A stretch of 22,063 nucleotides of DNA from Chryseobacterium sp. (GTDB taxonomy: Bacteria; Bacteroidota; Bacteroidia; Flavobacteriales; Weeksellaceae), in assembly GCA_030146295.1 (NCBI GenBank), contig JASLCD010000171.1, forward strand, positions 1-22,063. The letters run 5' to 3'. The translations under genes and the position numbers were made by a program. Below are positions 12,560 to 20,279 of the stretch, piece by piece (positions within the stretch are counted from its first letter, which is position 1; every line of letters starts with the position of its first letter). The notes under the pieces are model-generated. The model did no database searches and was not told the origin of the DNA. It saw only the letters and a program-made list of their open reading frames with translations.

Positions 12560-13942
12560 ATGATTGCAAATAAAACAATTTTGATCATTGTCTTTCTTCA
12601 CTCCATTTCATTCTTTTTTTGCCAGAATACAATAAACAGACAGCAAGCCATAGAGGATATTGATCATTATAATAAAGTCGTTTTCGATTCTCATTATAAC
12701 CCCTTTTTATTTATTTCTCAAAAAAAGTATCAGTCAGAAGTCAATCAAATAAAAGAGCACCTTCCGGATCAGTTGTCGTTGAAAGAAATGACTTTGGTAA
12801 TGTATAAAGTAAGTGCTCTTTTACAAGATGCCCATTCTAATCCGTCTATTTCACAATCTTTTATGAAAGAGGATTTTTCCAAAGCTCTTTTCTTCCCGCT
12901 GATCCTGATTTCTGACCATGATCAACTGTATTCGTCGGTTAATACAGGACAGATTCCGCCAGGTTCAGAAATAACCCAAATTAATGGAAAAGATGTTAAG
13001 CCATTATTTCAGAAAATGAAAAAAAGCATTGGAGGGACCATCCAGTTCAGAGAGATTATAGCCCTTAAACTCTTCAGCTACTTTCTGTATCTGGAAAATA
13101 TAGCCCCCCCCTTCTCAGTAAAATATAAATCTTCCAAAGGTCAGGTAAATAATGTAACAATTAATGAAGGAATGAAACTTAAGGAATTCCTTACTTTATC
13201 CATGCCGGGAACTGCAAAACCTTATGAATTTAAAATTATTAATAATCAACTGGCTTATCTGGATTTCAAAAGTATGTCGGGCAGTATAGACAATTTTGAT
13301 CATTTTCTCAGTGAGGCTTTTGCCACAATAAGGAAAGAGAATATTAAGGAATTAGCTATTGATCTTAGGAATAACAGTGGTGGAAATTCGATTCTCGGAG
13401 ACCTTCTGCTGAGCTATATTACAGATAAGAAATATTCTTTACAAGGCAGTAAGCACTGGAAAATAAGCCAGATGTATAAAGACAAACTTATTGCGGATCA
13501 TAATGACGGAAGTGAATATCTGAAAAAAGAAAATGGAACTGTTTGGGAAATAGGAGATTGTAAACCAGACTATAATAAATTTAAGAATGACACCATTTTT
13601 AGAGGAAAAGTATATCTGCTTACGGGCCCATTTACTTTTTCCAGTGCCAATCTTGTCGCTGACGGGGCAAAACAATACAAACTGGCGGAACTCATAGGTG
13701 AGCCAACAGGTGAATACACCAATGATTTTGGTGAGGCTTTCCAGTTTACTCTTCCCAACAGCAAAATTCAAATGCGCAGTACTTCATCCATGAGTTTTGG
13801 AGCCGATTGTAATACGAGCAATTATGTCTCTGTAGTTCCTGATGTTCTTATAACTCCGACCTTACAGGATAAAATCAATGGAACTGATAAAACACTGGAA
13901 TACCTATTAAATAAGGGCAAAAAAAATAAGGGAACCAATTGA
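12560..13942 (+). CDS. S41-family (C-terminal-processing-type) peptidase, exported
   Basis: A 460-residue protein with a signal peptide (about 1-21, ending ISFFFC, then QN; a lipobox-like Cys at 21 is possible). The S41 core covers about 225-440: NQLAYLDFKSM, IKELAIDLRNNSGGNS (263-277), then KVYLLTGPFTFSSANLVADG (about 350-369), where Ser361 in TFSSAN corresponds to the nucleophile of the TASASE-type motif, then LIGEPTGEYTNDFG. A short PDZ-like part with PPGSEITQINGKDV lies near 133-146. This class cuts proteins in the periplasm or at the outer surface through a Ser-Lys type site. The general-base Lys is not evident to me, so activity is uncertain. The coding strand contains eight consecutive C at 13104-13111. 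The gene stands alone, between the LacI regulator and a hypothetical gene. Confidence 0.8.
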   Translation: MIANKTILIIVFLHSISFFFCQNTINRQQAIEDIDHYNKVVFDSHYNPFLFISQKKYQSEVNQIKEHLPDQLSLKEMTLVMYKVSALLQDAHSNPSISQSFMKEDFSKALFFPLILISDHDQLYSSVNTGQIPPGSEITQINGKDVKPLFQKMKKSIGGTIQFREIIALKLFSYFLYLENIAPPFSVKYKSSKGQVNNVTINEGMKLKEFLTLSMPGTAKPYEFKIINNQLAYLDFKSMSGSIDNFDHFLSEAFATIRKENIKELAIDLRNNSGGNSILGDLLLSYITDKKYSLQGSKHWKISQMYKDKLIADHNDGSEYLKKENGTVWEIGDCKPDYNKFKNDTIFRGKVYLLTGPFTFSSANLVADGAKQYKLAELIGEPTGEYTNDFGEAFQFTLPNSKIQMRSTSSMSFGADCNTSNYVSVVPDVLITPTLQDKINGTDKTLEYLLNKGKKNKGTN

Positions 13943-14071
13943 TCATATTTCCTTTACCATTCTATGATTTTTCACGAAATCTTTGGAGGTCTTCAGATCC
14001 CGGGTTAAAAACTGTGAAACAGTAAACATCAGAGTACTTTGTACATCCACTGATGCCAAAGGATCATCCAT
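13943..14071 (-). CDS. Possible 42-residue small ORF or gene remnant
   Basis: An ATG at 14071 opens MDDPLASVDVQSTLMFTVSQ, then FLTRDLKTSKDFVKNHRMVKEI, with a TGA at 13943-13945 that abuts the peptidase stop codon. The composition looks protein-like, and the same frame upstream of the ATG reads NYYTVLDVL, then TAG, then TR. It may be the tail of a broken gene or a genuine small protein. I recognise no family. The frame is convergent with the peptidase gene and has no clear terminator. Confidence 0.25.
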   Translation of the reverse strand: MDDPLASVDVQSTLMFTVSQFLTRDLKTSKDFVKNHRMVKEI

Positions 14072-14138
14072 TCTGGTCTATAAAACATCCAATACGGTAT
14101 AATAATTGTTGAAAAATAAGAAGAAGTAAAATAACGAT

Positions 14139-14426
14139 ATGGATCATATAGAAACCGAGCCAATAGATTTGGTAAGAGATAAAAATTATATTGATAAGTA
14201 CTTCAGTTTAATCATAAAAAGAGAATTGGAGATAGACATTGATGTGAGCAATGAATATATTGCTGCACAAAATATTGTTTCCAGAAAATTAATTCTGGTT
14301 AAAACATTTTCTGATGCTGTCATGGGCAATCCCGACCTGTATCTTTTATTGGCTTATCTCATTCATGAAATCAATACCCGTCCTTTAACAAGGGGGCAGA
14401 TGAATTCAGCACTGGAGAAAAAATAA
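14139..14426 (+). CDS. Hypothetical protein, 95 residues
   Basis: A small soluble protein starting MDHIETEPIDLVRDKNYIDK, mostly helical by pattern: KYFSLIIKRELEIDIDVS, EYIAAQNIVSRKLILVKTFSDAVM and PDLYLLLAYLIHEINTRPL. I recognise no motif and know no function. It has no signal peptide and no membrane segment that I would trust. Coding support comes from the ATG start, codon use like its neighbours and a good terminator 2 nt after the stop. It is convergent with the six-gene signalling operon, so a regulatory link to it is possible but unproven. Confidence 0.6.
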   Translation: MDHIETEPIDLVRDKNYIDKYFSLIIKRELEIDIDVSNEYIAAQNIVSRKLILVKTFSDAVMGNPDLYLLLAYLIHEINTRPLTRGQMNSALEKK

Positions 14427-14428
14427 AA

Positions 14429-14463
14429 AGATCCCTCAAAGGCTTTGAGAGATCTTCTTTTTT
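14429..14463. terminator. Bidirectional hairpin terminator
   Basis: AGATCCCTCAAA (14429-14440) pairs with TTTGAGAGATCT (14444-14455) with one mismatch and the loop GGC. On the plus strand it is followed by TCTTTTTT. On the minus strand it is followed by a T-run complementary to AAATAAAAA. It terminates both the 95-residue hypothetical gene and the signalling operon. Confidence 0.85.
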
Positions 14464-14478
14464 AATGTAAATAAGGTT

Positions 14479-14850
14479 TTATACCTGTTCTTTTAAATGT
14501 TTCGCTACCATTTCTTCCAGATCATCGAGATTAAAAGGTTTTGAAACATAATCATCAGCTCTTGCTTCCGATGCTAAAGCAACAATATCATTATTAGCTG
14601 TAACGTAAATTACCGGAATATGTTTAAATTCTTCGGTGCTTTTGAGAAGTTTTGTAGCTTCTACCCCTCCTATTTTAGGAATCCAGTTATCCATCAGAAT
14701 AACATCCGGCTGATAATCTGCCACTTTCTCAAGGATGTCGTGTGAGGTCTCTGAAATTTTGACATCATATCCGTTTTCTTCAAATATGATGGTGATGACT
14801 TCTAAAATAGCCGCTTCATCATCAAAAATTAAAATCTTCTTTTTACTCAT
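14479..14850 (-). CDS. CheY-like single-domain response regulator
   Basis: A 123-residue receiver domain with no output domain. Asp10/Asp11 form the acidic pair (LIFDDEAA), Asp54 in LMDNWIP is the phosphoacceptor, Thr84 follows VIYV, and Lys104 lies in VSKPF. All are present. The protein is the last gene of the operon, 28 nt after the CheB gene. A single-domain regulator of this type can act as a phosphotransfer partner or affect a protein by contact. The residue after the phosphoacceptor is Asn55, followed by Trp56 (DNWIPK), unlike DxxMP, which is a mild oddity. A role as the final output of the kinases in this operon is plausible but not shown. Confidence 0.9.
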   Translation of the reverse strand: MSKKKILIFDDEAAILEVITIIFEENGYDVKISETSHDILEKVADYQPDVILMDNWIPKIGGVEATKLLKSTEEFKHIPVIYVTANNDIVALASEARADDYVSKPFNLDDLEEMVAKHLKEQV

Positions 14851-14878
14851 ATTATGTAGATTATTCTATTCTTAAATA

Positions 14879-15448
14879 TTATAATTGCTTTATATTATCC
14901 GCTAAGCTTGCGGGTGTGATAATTAAATCATATTCAATTGCTTCTATCGCATGCTTAGGCATAAATTCCACCTCCGCTGTTTTGGGATCCTGAATCCAGA
15001 CCTGTCCATTATTCCTCTTAATATAGCTCAACCCTTCTACCCCGTCAGCATTAGCTCCCGATAATAGGATACCTATTACATTTTGTCTATAAATTTCTGC
15101 TGCAGATTTAAAAGTAACATCTATAGATGGGCGGGAATAGTTCATTTTTTCGGAGCTGTCTAATGACATCCACTGAGTATTCTCAAACAGCAAATGATAA
15201 TCTGCAGGAACAATATATATTGTGTTTTTTTCAACCGCAGTTTTATCTTCCACTTCTATGACCGGTATTTTCGTAAACTGCTGCAGTAAGGTCCGCAGAA
15301 TATCTCCGGATTGAGCCTTACGATGGATCACAAGTACGATAGGAACAGGGATCGTATGATCCAGTTTTTTAATCATTTCTATAATGACCTGTAAACTTCC
15401 TGCTGATCCTCCGATAACAATTAATTCTATATTGGTTTGTGAATTCAT
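14879..15448 (-). CDS. cheB: CheB-type protein-glutamate methylesterase, catalytic domain only
   Basis: A 189-residue protein matching the C-terminal CheB domain with no receiver. Ser15 in GGSAGS, His42 in LVIHRK and Asp135 in SGANADGVEG form the triad. RPSIDVTF (106-113) is the conserved substrate-side segment. CheB removes methyl groups from glutamates, and deamidates glutamines, of chemoreceptor helices. In most bacteria a receiver domain controls it; here control would have to come from elsewhere, possibly from the CheY-like neighbours. SGANADG replaces the usual TGMGxDG. It lies 8 nt downstream of the CheR gene. No chemoreceptor, CheA or CheW lies in the window, so its substrate is unknown. 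Confidence 0.88.
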   Translation of the reverse strand: MNSQTNIELIVIGGSAGSLQVIIEMIKKLDHTIPVPIVLVIHRKAQSGDILRTLLQQFTKIPVIEVEDKTAVEKNTIYIVPADYHLLFENTQWMSLDSSEKMNYSRPSIDVTFKSAAEIYRQNVIGILLSGANADGVEGLSYIKRNNGQVWIQDPKTAEVEFMPKHAIEAIEYDLIITPASLADNIKQL

Positions 15449-15456
15449 TCCAGTAA

Positions 15457-16290
15457 TTATGAATGGTGATCAATTTTTTTCCAGATTTTCTGATCTTCAA
15501 CCTGATGATAGTTTTTGTCAATAGCAGAAAACCGAAGAGTTTCTTTCGCTCCCAATGCAAGAAAACCTAAATTCTCCAGACTATCATCAAAAAGCCTGAA
15601 TACCCTTTCCTGAAGTTCTCTGTCAAAATAAATTAAGACATTCCTGCACACGATGAGCTGAAAACTATTAAAAGAACTGTCTGAAACAAGGTTATGGGTT
15701 GATAAAATCAATTTTTCCTGTAAGCTTTTGTCAAATTTTACGCTATCATAATTGGCTGTATAATAATCCGAAAAGTCTTTTAACCCGCCTGACAGCATGT
15801 AGTTTTCCGAATACAGTTTCATCTGCTGTAAAGGGAAAATACCAGCTCTGGCAGTTTCAAGAACAGCGGGATTCAAATCGGTGCCATAAATCAGACATTT
15901 ACTGTAAAGGCCGGCTTCTTTCAGCAGAATGGCTATAGAATATGCTTCTTCTCCCGTTGAACATCCTGCAATCCATACCCTGATTAGCGGGTAAGTACCT
16001 AACTGAGGCAGTATATGATCCCGCAGTGTTTTGAAAAAAGCAGGATCTCTGAACATTTCCGTAACATTTACTGTAACTTCTTCTACAAAACGTTTTAAGT
16101 ATTCAGTATCATTCATAACGGTGTATCTGAGCTCTGCAAAACTGGTAAACCTGTCTAAAAGACATATACGGTTAACTCTTCTTTTAAATGAAGCTCTGCT
16201 ATAGCCGGAAAAATCATAGCCATACCTCTCATAAACATCTCTAATAAGATATTCTATTTCTTCATCTTTTATGATACTTGGTTCCAGCAT
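15457..16290 (-). CDS. cheR: CheR-type protein-glutamate methyltransferase
   Basis: A 277-residue protein. The N-terminal helical domain (about 5-75) carries the arginine-rich SRASFKRRVNR. The SAM-binding domain has NVTEMFRDPAFF (75-86), WIAGCSTGEEAYS (106-118), YGTDLNPAVLETARAG (135-150) and IVCRNVLIYFD. All the S-adenosylmethionine motifs look intact. CheR transfers a methyl group to glutamates in the helices of chemoreceptors. The start is an ATG directly after the TAG of the upstream receiver gene (0 nt between), so the two are coupled. Its usual partners CheA, CheW and a receptor are missing here. The pairing with CheB just after it suggests reversible methylation of an unconventional target, perhaps the large histidine kinase of this operon. 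Confidence 0.9.
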   Translation of the reverse strand: MLEPSIIKDEEIEYLIRDVYERYGYDFSGYSRASFKRRVNRICLLDRFTSFAELRYTVMNDTEYLKRFVEEVTVNVTEMFRDPAFFKTLRDHILPQLGTYPLIRVWIAGCSTGEEAYSIAILLKEAGLYSKCLIYGTDLNPAVLETARAGIFPLQQMKLYSENYMLSGGLKDFSDYYTANYDSVKFDKSLQEKLILSTHNLVSDSSFNSFQLIVCRNVLIYFDRELQERVFRLFDDSLENLGFLALGAKETLRFSAIDKNYHQVEDQKIWKKIDHHS

Positions 16291-16656
16291 CTATGAAAGT
16301 TTTTCTATTGCCGTCATTAACAGATCCACATCAATGGGTTTTGATATGTAATCATCAGCTCCTGCTTCCAGACATTTCTGGCGGTCTTCAGCCATTGCCT
16401 GTGCAGTAACAGCGATTACCGGCACATGTTTTATTTCCTGTGTATTTCTTATCATTCTTACCGCTTCATATCCGTCTATCCCAGGCATCATCATGTCCAT
16501 AAGAACAACAGAAAACTCAGGATGGGACTTCAGAATTTCTAAAGCATCCTGAGCCATTGCGCAGGATTCAACGGTATATCCTCGAGCTTTAAGGGTTAGC
16601 TTCAATGCAAATATATTTCGTGGGTCATCATCCACGATTAAGACTTTCTTATTCAT
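16291..16656 (-). CDS. CheY-like single-domain response regulator
   Basis: A 121-residue receiver domain. Asp9-Asp11 form the acidic pocket (LIVDDDPRN), Asp54 in VLMDMMMPGIDG is the phosphoacceptor, Thr84 is in IAVTAQ, and Lys106 is in ISKPID. It closely resembles the last receiver of the adjacent large kinase (MDMMMPEMDGYE and ISKPVD), which suggests duplication from that domain. It lies 15 nt after the kinase gene and directly before CheR, whose start codon follows its stop codon. It could take phosphate from the kinase and control CheR, CheB or another partner; that role is an inference. Confidence 0.92.
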   Translation of the reverse strand: MNKKVLIVDDDPRNIFALKLTLKARGYTVESCAMAQDALEILKSHPEFSVVLMDMMMPGIDGYEAVRMIRNTQEIKHVPVIAVTAQAMAEDRQKCLEAGADDYISKPIDVDLLMTAIEKLS

Positions 16657-16671
16657 CAGAATTTTATCTGT

Positions 16672-19600
16672 TTAAATTTCATACAACCAAACGCGAAGTA
16701 GCGACAATAACTGATCAATATCTACTGGTTTTGAGATATAGTCTGAAGCTCCTGCTGTTATACATTTTTCACGTTCTCCAATCATTGATTTGGCAGTTAC
16801 GGCTATAATAGGCAGTCTTTTATAGGCCGGCATTTTTCTTATCTGCTTTATTGTTTCATAGCCATCCATTTCCGGCATCATCATGTCCATCAAAATAACA
16901 TCGATGTCAGGATTGTGGTTAATTTGTTCCAAAGCGTGCTTTCCATCCATCGCTACAATGACTTCAACTTTATATTTTTCCAGCGCTTTGGTTAAGGAAA
17001 AAATATTGCGGACATCATCATCAGTAATGAGTACTTTTTTACCACTCAGTACTTCTGTTAAAGAGCCGAGCATTCTGCCAGAGGTACTTTCAGCCGAACT
17101 GTTTTTTTCTTCCACCAAATGTAAGAATAAACCTACCTCGTCTAAAATTCTCTGATAGGAATGTGCTGTTTTCACAACAATTGAATCCGCATACTGCTTT
17201 ATTTTGAGTTCTTCTTCTTTTGATAAATGATGTTCAGTAAAAATAATAATCGGTAGATTTTCAAGCCCCTCATAGGTTTTGATTGATTCTATGACATGAT
17301 AATCATTCCCTTTTGTGCTTCCGATATCCAGAATTACACAGTCAACAAGGTCTGAAGTGAGTGCTTTTACACTATCCTCCACACTATGTTCTACTGATAA
17401 TGAAATATTAAAATTACTCAGGAAATAAGATAATGCACTGGCATGTTTGGCATTTTCTTCAACAATTAAGACCTTTTGAGGCCCTTTTTGTAATGCTTCT
17501 TCAATTTTCCTGAATACATCAGTCATTTTATCCAGAGCAACAGGCTTATTGATGAAGTCCACTGCTCCTTTCATAAGACTTTCTTTTTTTACATGCAGGG
17601 CAGACATCATGTGTACCGGAATATTTTTTACAGTGGAATCAGACTTCAGTTCGTCCATCACTTCCCATCCATCTTTTACAGGAAGCTGAACATCCAGTAA
17701 GATCGCATGTGGATGATACTGTCTGGCAGCTGACAGAGCATAATCTCCTCTTACCACAACAATACCTTTATAATTTTGTAAATGGGCATACTTCAGTAAA
17801 GCTTTTGCAAAATTGGTATCATCCTCAATAATCAAAATAATTTTATCTCCTTCCTGAATATTATCCCGGTCATCGGGAACATCTTCAGGAATTTCTAAGA
17901 TGTTCGCCTGTTTGCTTTCCCCTTCATCCAAAATATTCTGAATTTCCTCAACATCTTCACGGATGATTTCTACCAGATCCTGATCGGTTTCAGGCTGAAC
18001 AATCTCAGATACAGGATGTACAGGAATGATAAAACTGAATTCACTCCCTTTATTCACAGCGCTTTCCAAAGCCAGCTCGCCTCCTAAAAGCCTCGCAATT
18101 TCACGGCTTATTGAAAGTCCCAGGCCGGTACCTCCAAATTTTCTTTTTGTAGATCCATCAGCCTGCTGGAATGCTTCAAAGATAATTTTCTGTTTGTCTT
18201 CTGCTATTCCGATACCGGTATCTTTAACTGAAAATATAATAAAATCAGGTTTTTCAGAGTGTTTTTTAACGTGTAAATCAATGCTTCCTTTTGTGGTAAA
18301 CTTCAAAGCATTAGACAGCAGGTTTCTTAGTACCTGATCAATCCGAAGCCTATCACTTTCAATAATATTCTGTACGTCCGAATCAATTTCGATGTTGAAA
18401 GGAAGTGCTTTCTCCTGAAATACCGGGTTGAAAAGACTTTTCAGATCTTTTATGATATCTTCAACAACAACTTCCTGGTATTCCAGGGTCATTTTGCCTG
18501 ATTCTATTTTTGCAAGGTCAAGAATTTCATCTATTAATGTTAATAAACTGGTTCCTGAGCTTTGAATAACTCTTGCAGATTCTACCTGGTCTTCATTAAG
18601 GTTCTCATCCGGATTTTCTGCCATTAACCGTGATAATAGAAGAATTGAATTAAGAGGTGTACGCAATTCATGAGACATGTTGGCAAGAAATTCAGACTTA
18701 TATTTGGTACTGAGTGCCAGCTCTTCTACTTTCTTCTGAATCTCATTATTGCGCTCAGCAATCAAATGATTTTTTTCTTCCAGTAATCGTGAGCGTTCCT
18801 CCAGCTCTGCATTGGCCTGCATCAGTTCTTCCTGCTGTACTTTTAATTCTTCTTCTGAAGCTTGAAGCTTCTGCGTTTGCGCCTCCAGTTCAGTATTCAG
18901 GTTTTCAAGCTCTGAGTGCTGCACCTGCAGCTCTTCAGACTGTGCCTGAGTTTCTTCCAGCAGCTGCTGTTCTTTCTCTCTTCCTTTTGCTGCATTCAGG
19001 GCTATTCCAATATTCACGCAGCATTCCTCAAAGTAGCTGATTCTGTCTTGATCAAAATTAGAGGTAGATCCCAATTCAAGGACTCCTATTGCATGTCCGT
19101 CCGCAAAAACCGGTATCAGAATGATGCCATAAATCTTAATGGTACTGCTGGCAAAGGTTACTACAAAATCATCTTCATGAAGGTTATTGTATACCTGTGT
19201 TTTAGCATTCTTAAAAGCCTGTCCTACCATTCCTTCTCCTTGCTCAAACGCTTTTTTCATATTCCCTTCCAGCCCGAATGCGTTGTTGAGCTTCAGGATA
19301 CCTTCGTCAAAAAGATACAATGAACCGTTGATGCAGTTTCCGTATTCAATCAGCTGACTTAAAGCTTTATTGGAAACTTCTTTTACTGATTTATTTCCGA
19401 CAAGGGATTCATTCAGCAGAGCAAGTCCTTTCTGGCGCCAATCACTCTTATTAATTTTATCAAAAGATGTTTTCAGAGATTCGGTCATATGGTTCAGAGA
19501 TTCTACAAGATCACCAAGATCATCCTCCGAGTTATCCACAGCTTTCTCACTGTAATCACCATTGGCTACTCTGTTTGCTATTTTTTGGATGGCACTGACG

Positions 19601-20274
19601 CGGCGGGTCATTTCCTGATCTTTATCTCTGAGCATTTTCTCCAGTTCATCCCTTCTGATCAGGTCGGTACGCATTTTAAAATAGAAAAATGTAGTCACTA
19701 CTATCGCAGCCAGTGCAGAAAAAACAATAAATAAAACTGTTGTTTCTGATGAGCGTGTTAAATCCTTATTTTTAATTTCTACCTGACTTTCTTCATACTG
19801 CACAAAATCTCTTACGATTTTACGGCATTCATCCATATAAGCTTTGCCGGTAACGATTTCCTGTTGGGTCATCACAACACCCTTCCGCCTGTTTTCCACC
19901 AGATTTTTAAGATTATCCATCACCTGGCCGACTGCTACTTTTAATCCGTCAAGCCTTTCCTGCTGGTTTTTATCCTGCCCTCCTAATGATTCTGCAAGTA
20001 CTAAAGCTTTGGAATATTCTCTTAATCCGCGTTTATAAGGTTCAAGAAAATCTTCTCTTCCGGTCAGCTGATAGCCTCTGTTTCCTGTTTCGGCATCGAG
20101 CAAAGCTACCAGAACGTCTTTAACAGCCGTCACAGAACGCCTGCTTTTGGAAAGACTCTCACGGTGATTCATTTGATTTTGAATACTCCAATATGACGCC
20201 ACAGAGCTGGCTATCAATATCAGAAGTGAAAGACCAATTCCAACCTGGAGATTACGTATAATTTTTTTCGGCAT
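16672..20274 (-). CDS. Hybrid histidine kinase CHASE3-HAMP-GAF-coiled coil-HK-REC-REC-REC
   Basis: A 1200-residue membrane kinase. In order: membrane segment 1 (about 8-30), a CHASE3-type external domain (about 38-175, with ETGNRGYQLTG), membrane segment 2 (177-199), HAMP (about 200-270), GAF (about 280-428), a Glu/Gln-rich coiled coil (about 430-522), HisKA with His535 in SHELRTP, and an HATPase domain (N-box Asn651/Asn655, DTGIGI 685-690, GGTGLGLS 714-721). Three receivers follow: 811-925 (Asp861 in LLDVQLP), 933-1050 (acidic pocket EEN, Asp983 in LDIGSTKGND, which looks degenerate) and 1080-1197 (DDD pocket, Asp1130 in LMDMMMP). It starts with ATG 5 nt after the stop of the preceding kinase gene. 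The long EEL-repeat coil resembles those of hybrid kinases found next to CheB/CheR genes. It probably drives the receivers in this operon; the input signal is unknown. Confidence 0.92.
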   Translation of the reverse strand: MPKKIIRNLQVGIGLSLLILIASSVASYWSIQNQMNHRESLSKSRRSVTAVKDVLVALLDAETGNRGYQLTGREDFLEPYKRGLREYSKALVLAESLGGQDKNQQERLDGLKVAVGQVMDNLKNLVENRRKGVVMTQQEIVTGKAYMDECRKIVRDFVQYEESQVEIKNKDLTRSSETTVLFIVFSALAAIVVTTFFYFKMRTDLIRRDELEKMLRDKDQEMTRRVSAIQKIANRVANGDYSEKAVDNSEDDLGDLVESLNHMTESLKTSFDKINKSDWRQKGLALLNESLVGNKSVKEVSNKALSQLIEYGNCINGSLYLFDEGILKLNNAFGLEGNMKKAFEQGEGMVGQAFKNAKTQVYNNLHEDDFVVTFASSTIKIYGIILIPVFADGHAIGVLELGSTSNFDQDRISYFEECCVNIGIALNAAKGREKEQQLLEETQAQSEELQVQHSELENLNTELEAQTQKLQASEEELKVQQEELMQANAELEERSRLLEEKNHLIAERNNEIQKKVEELALSTKYKSEFLANMSHELRTPLNSILLLSRLMAENPDENLNEDQVESARVIQSSGTSLLTLIDEILDLAKIESGKMTLEYQEVVVEDIIKDLKSLFNPVFQEKALPFNIEIDSDVQNIIESDRLRIDQVLRNLLSNALKFTTKGSIDLHVKKHSEKPDFIIFSVKDTGIGIAEDKQKIIFEAFQQADGSTKRKFGGTGLGLSISREIARLLGGELALESAVNKGSEFSFIIPVHPVSEIVQPETDQDLVEIIREDVEEIQNILDEGESKQANILEIPEDVPDDRDNIQEGDKIILIIEDDTNFAKALLKYAHLQNYKGIVVVRGDYALSAARQYHPHAILLDVQLPVKDGWEVMDELKSDSTVKNIPVHMMSALHVKKESLMKGAVDFINKPVALDKMTDVFRKIEEALQKGPQKVLIVEENAKHASALSYFLSNFNISLSVEHSVEDSVKALTSDLVDCVILDIGSTKGNDYHVIESIKTYEGLENLPIIIFTEHHLSKEEELKIKQYADSIVVKTAHSYQRILDEVGLFLHLVEEKNSSAESTSGRMLGSLTEVLSGKKVLITDDDVRNIFSLTKALEKYKVEVIVAMDGKHALEQINHNPDIDVILMDMMMPEMDGYETIKQIRKMPAYKRLPIIAVTAKSMIGEREKCITAGASDYISKPVDIDQLLSLLRVWLYEI

Positions 20275-20279
20275 GAAGA

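Noticed and set aside
16605..19734. Several plus-strand open frames of 60-135 codons inside the large kinase gene
   Set aside because: They overlap a 1200-codon gene with complete domain motifs. They are antisense shadows with no recognisable features.
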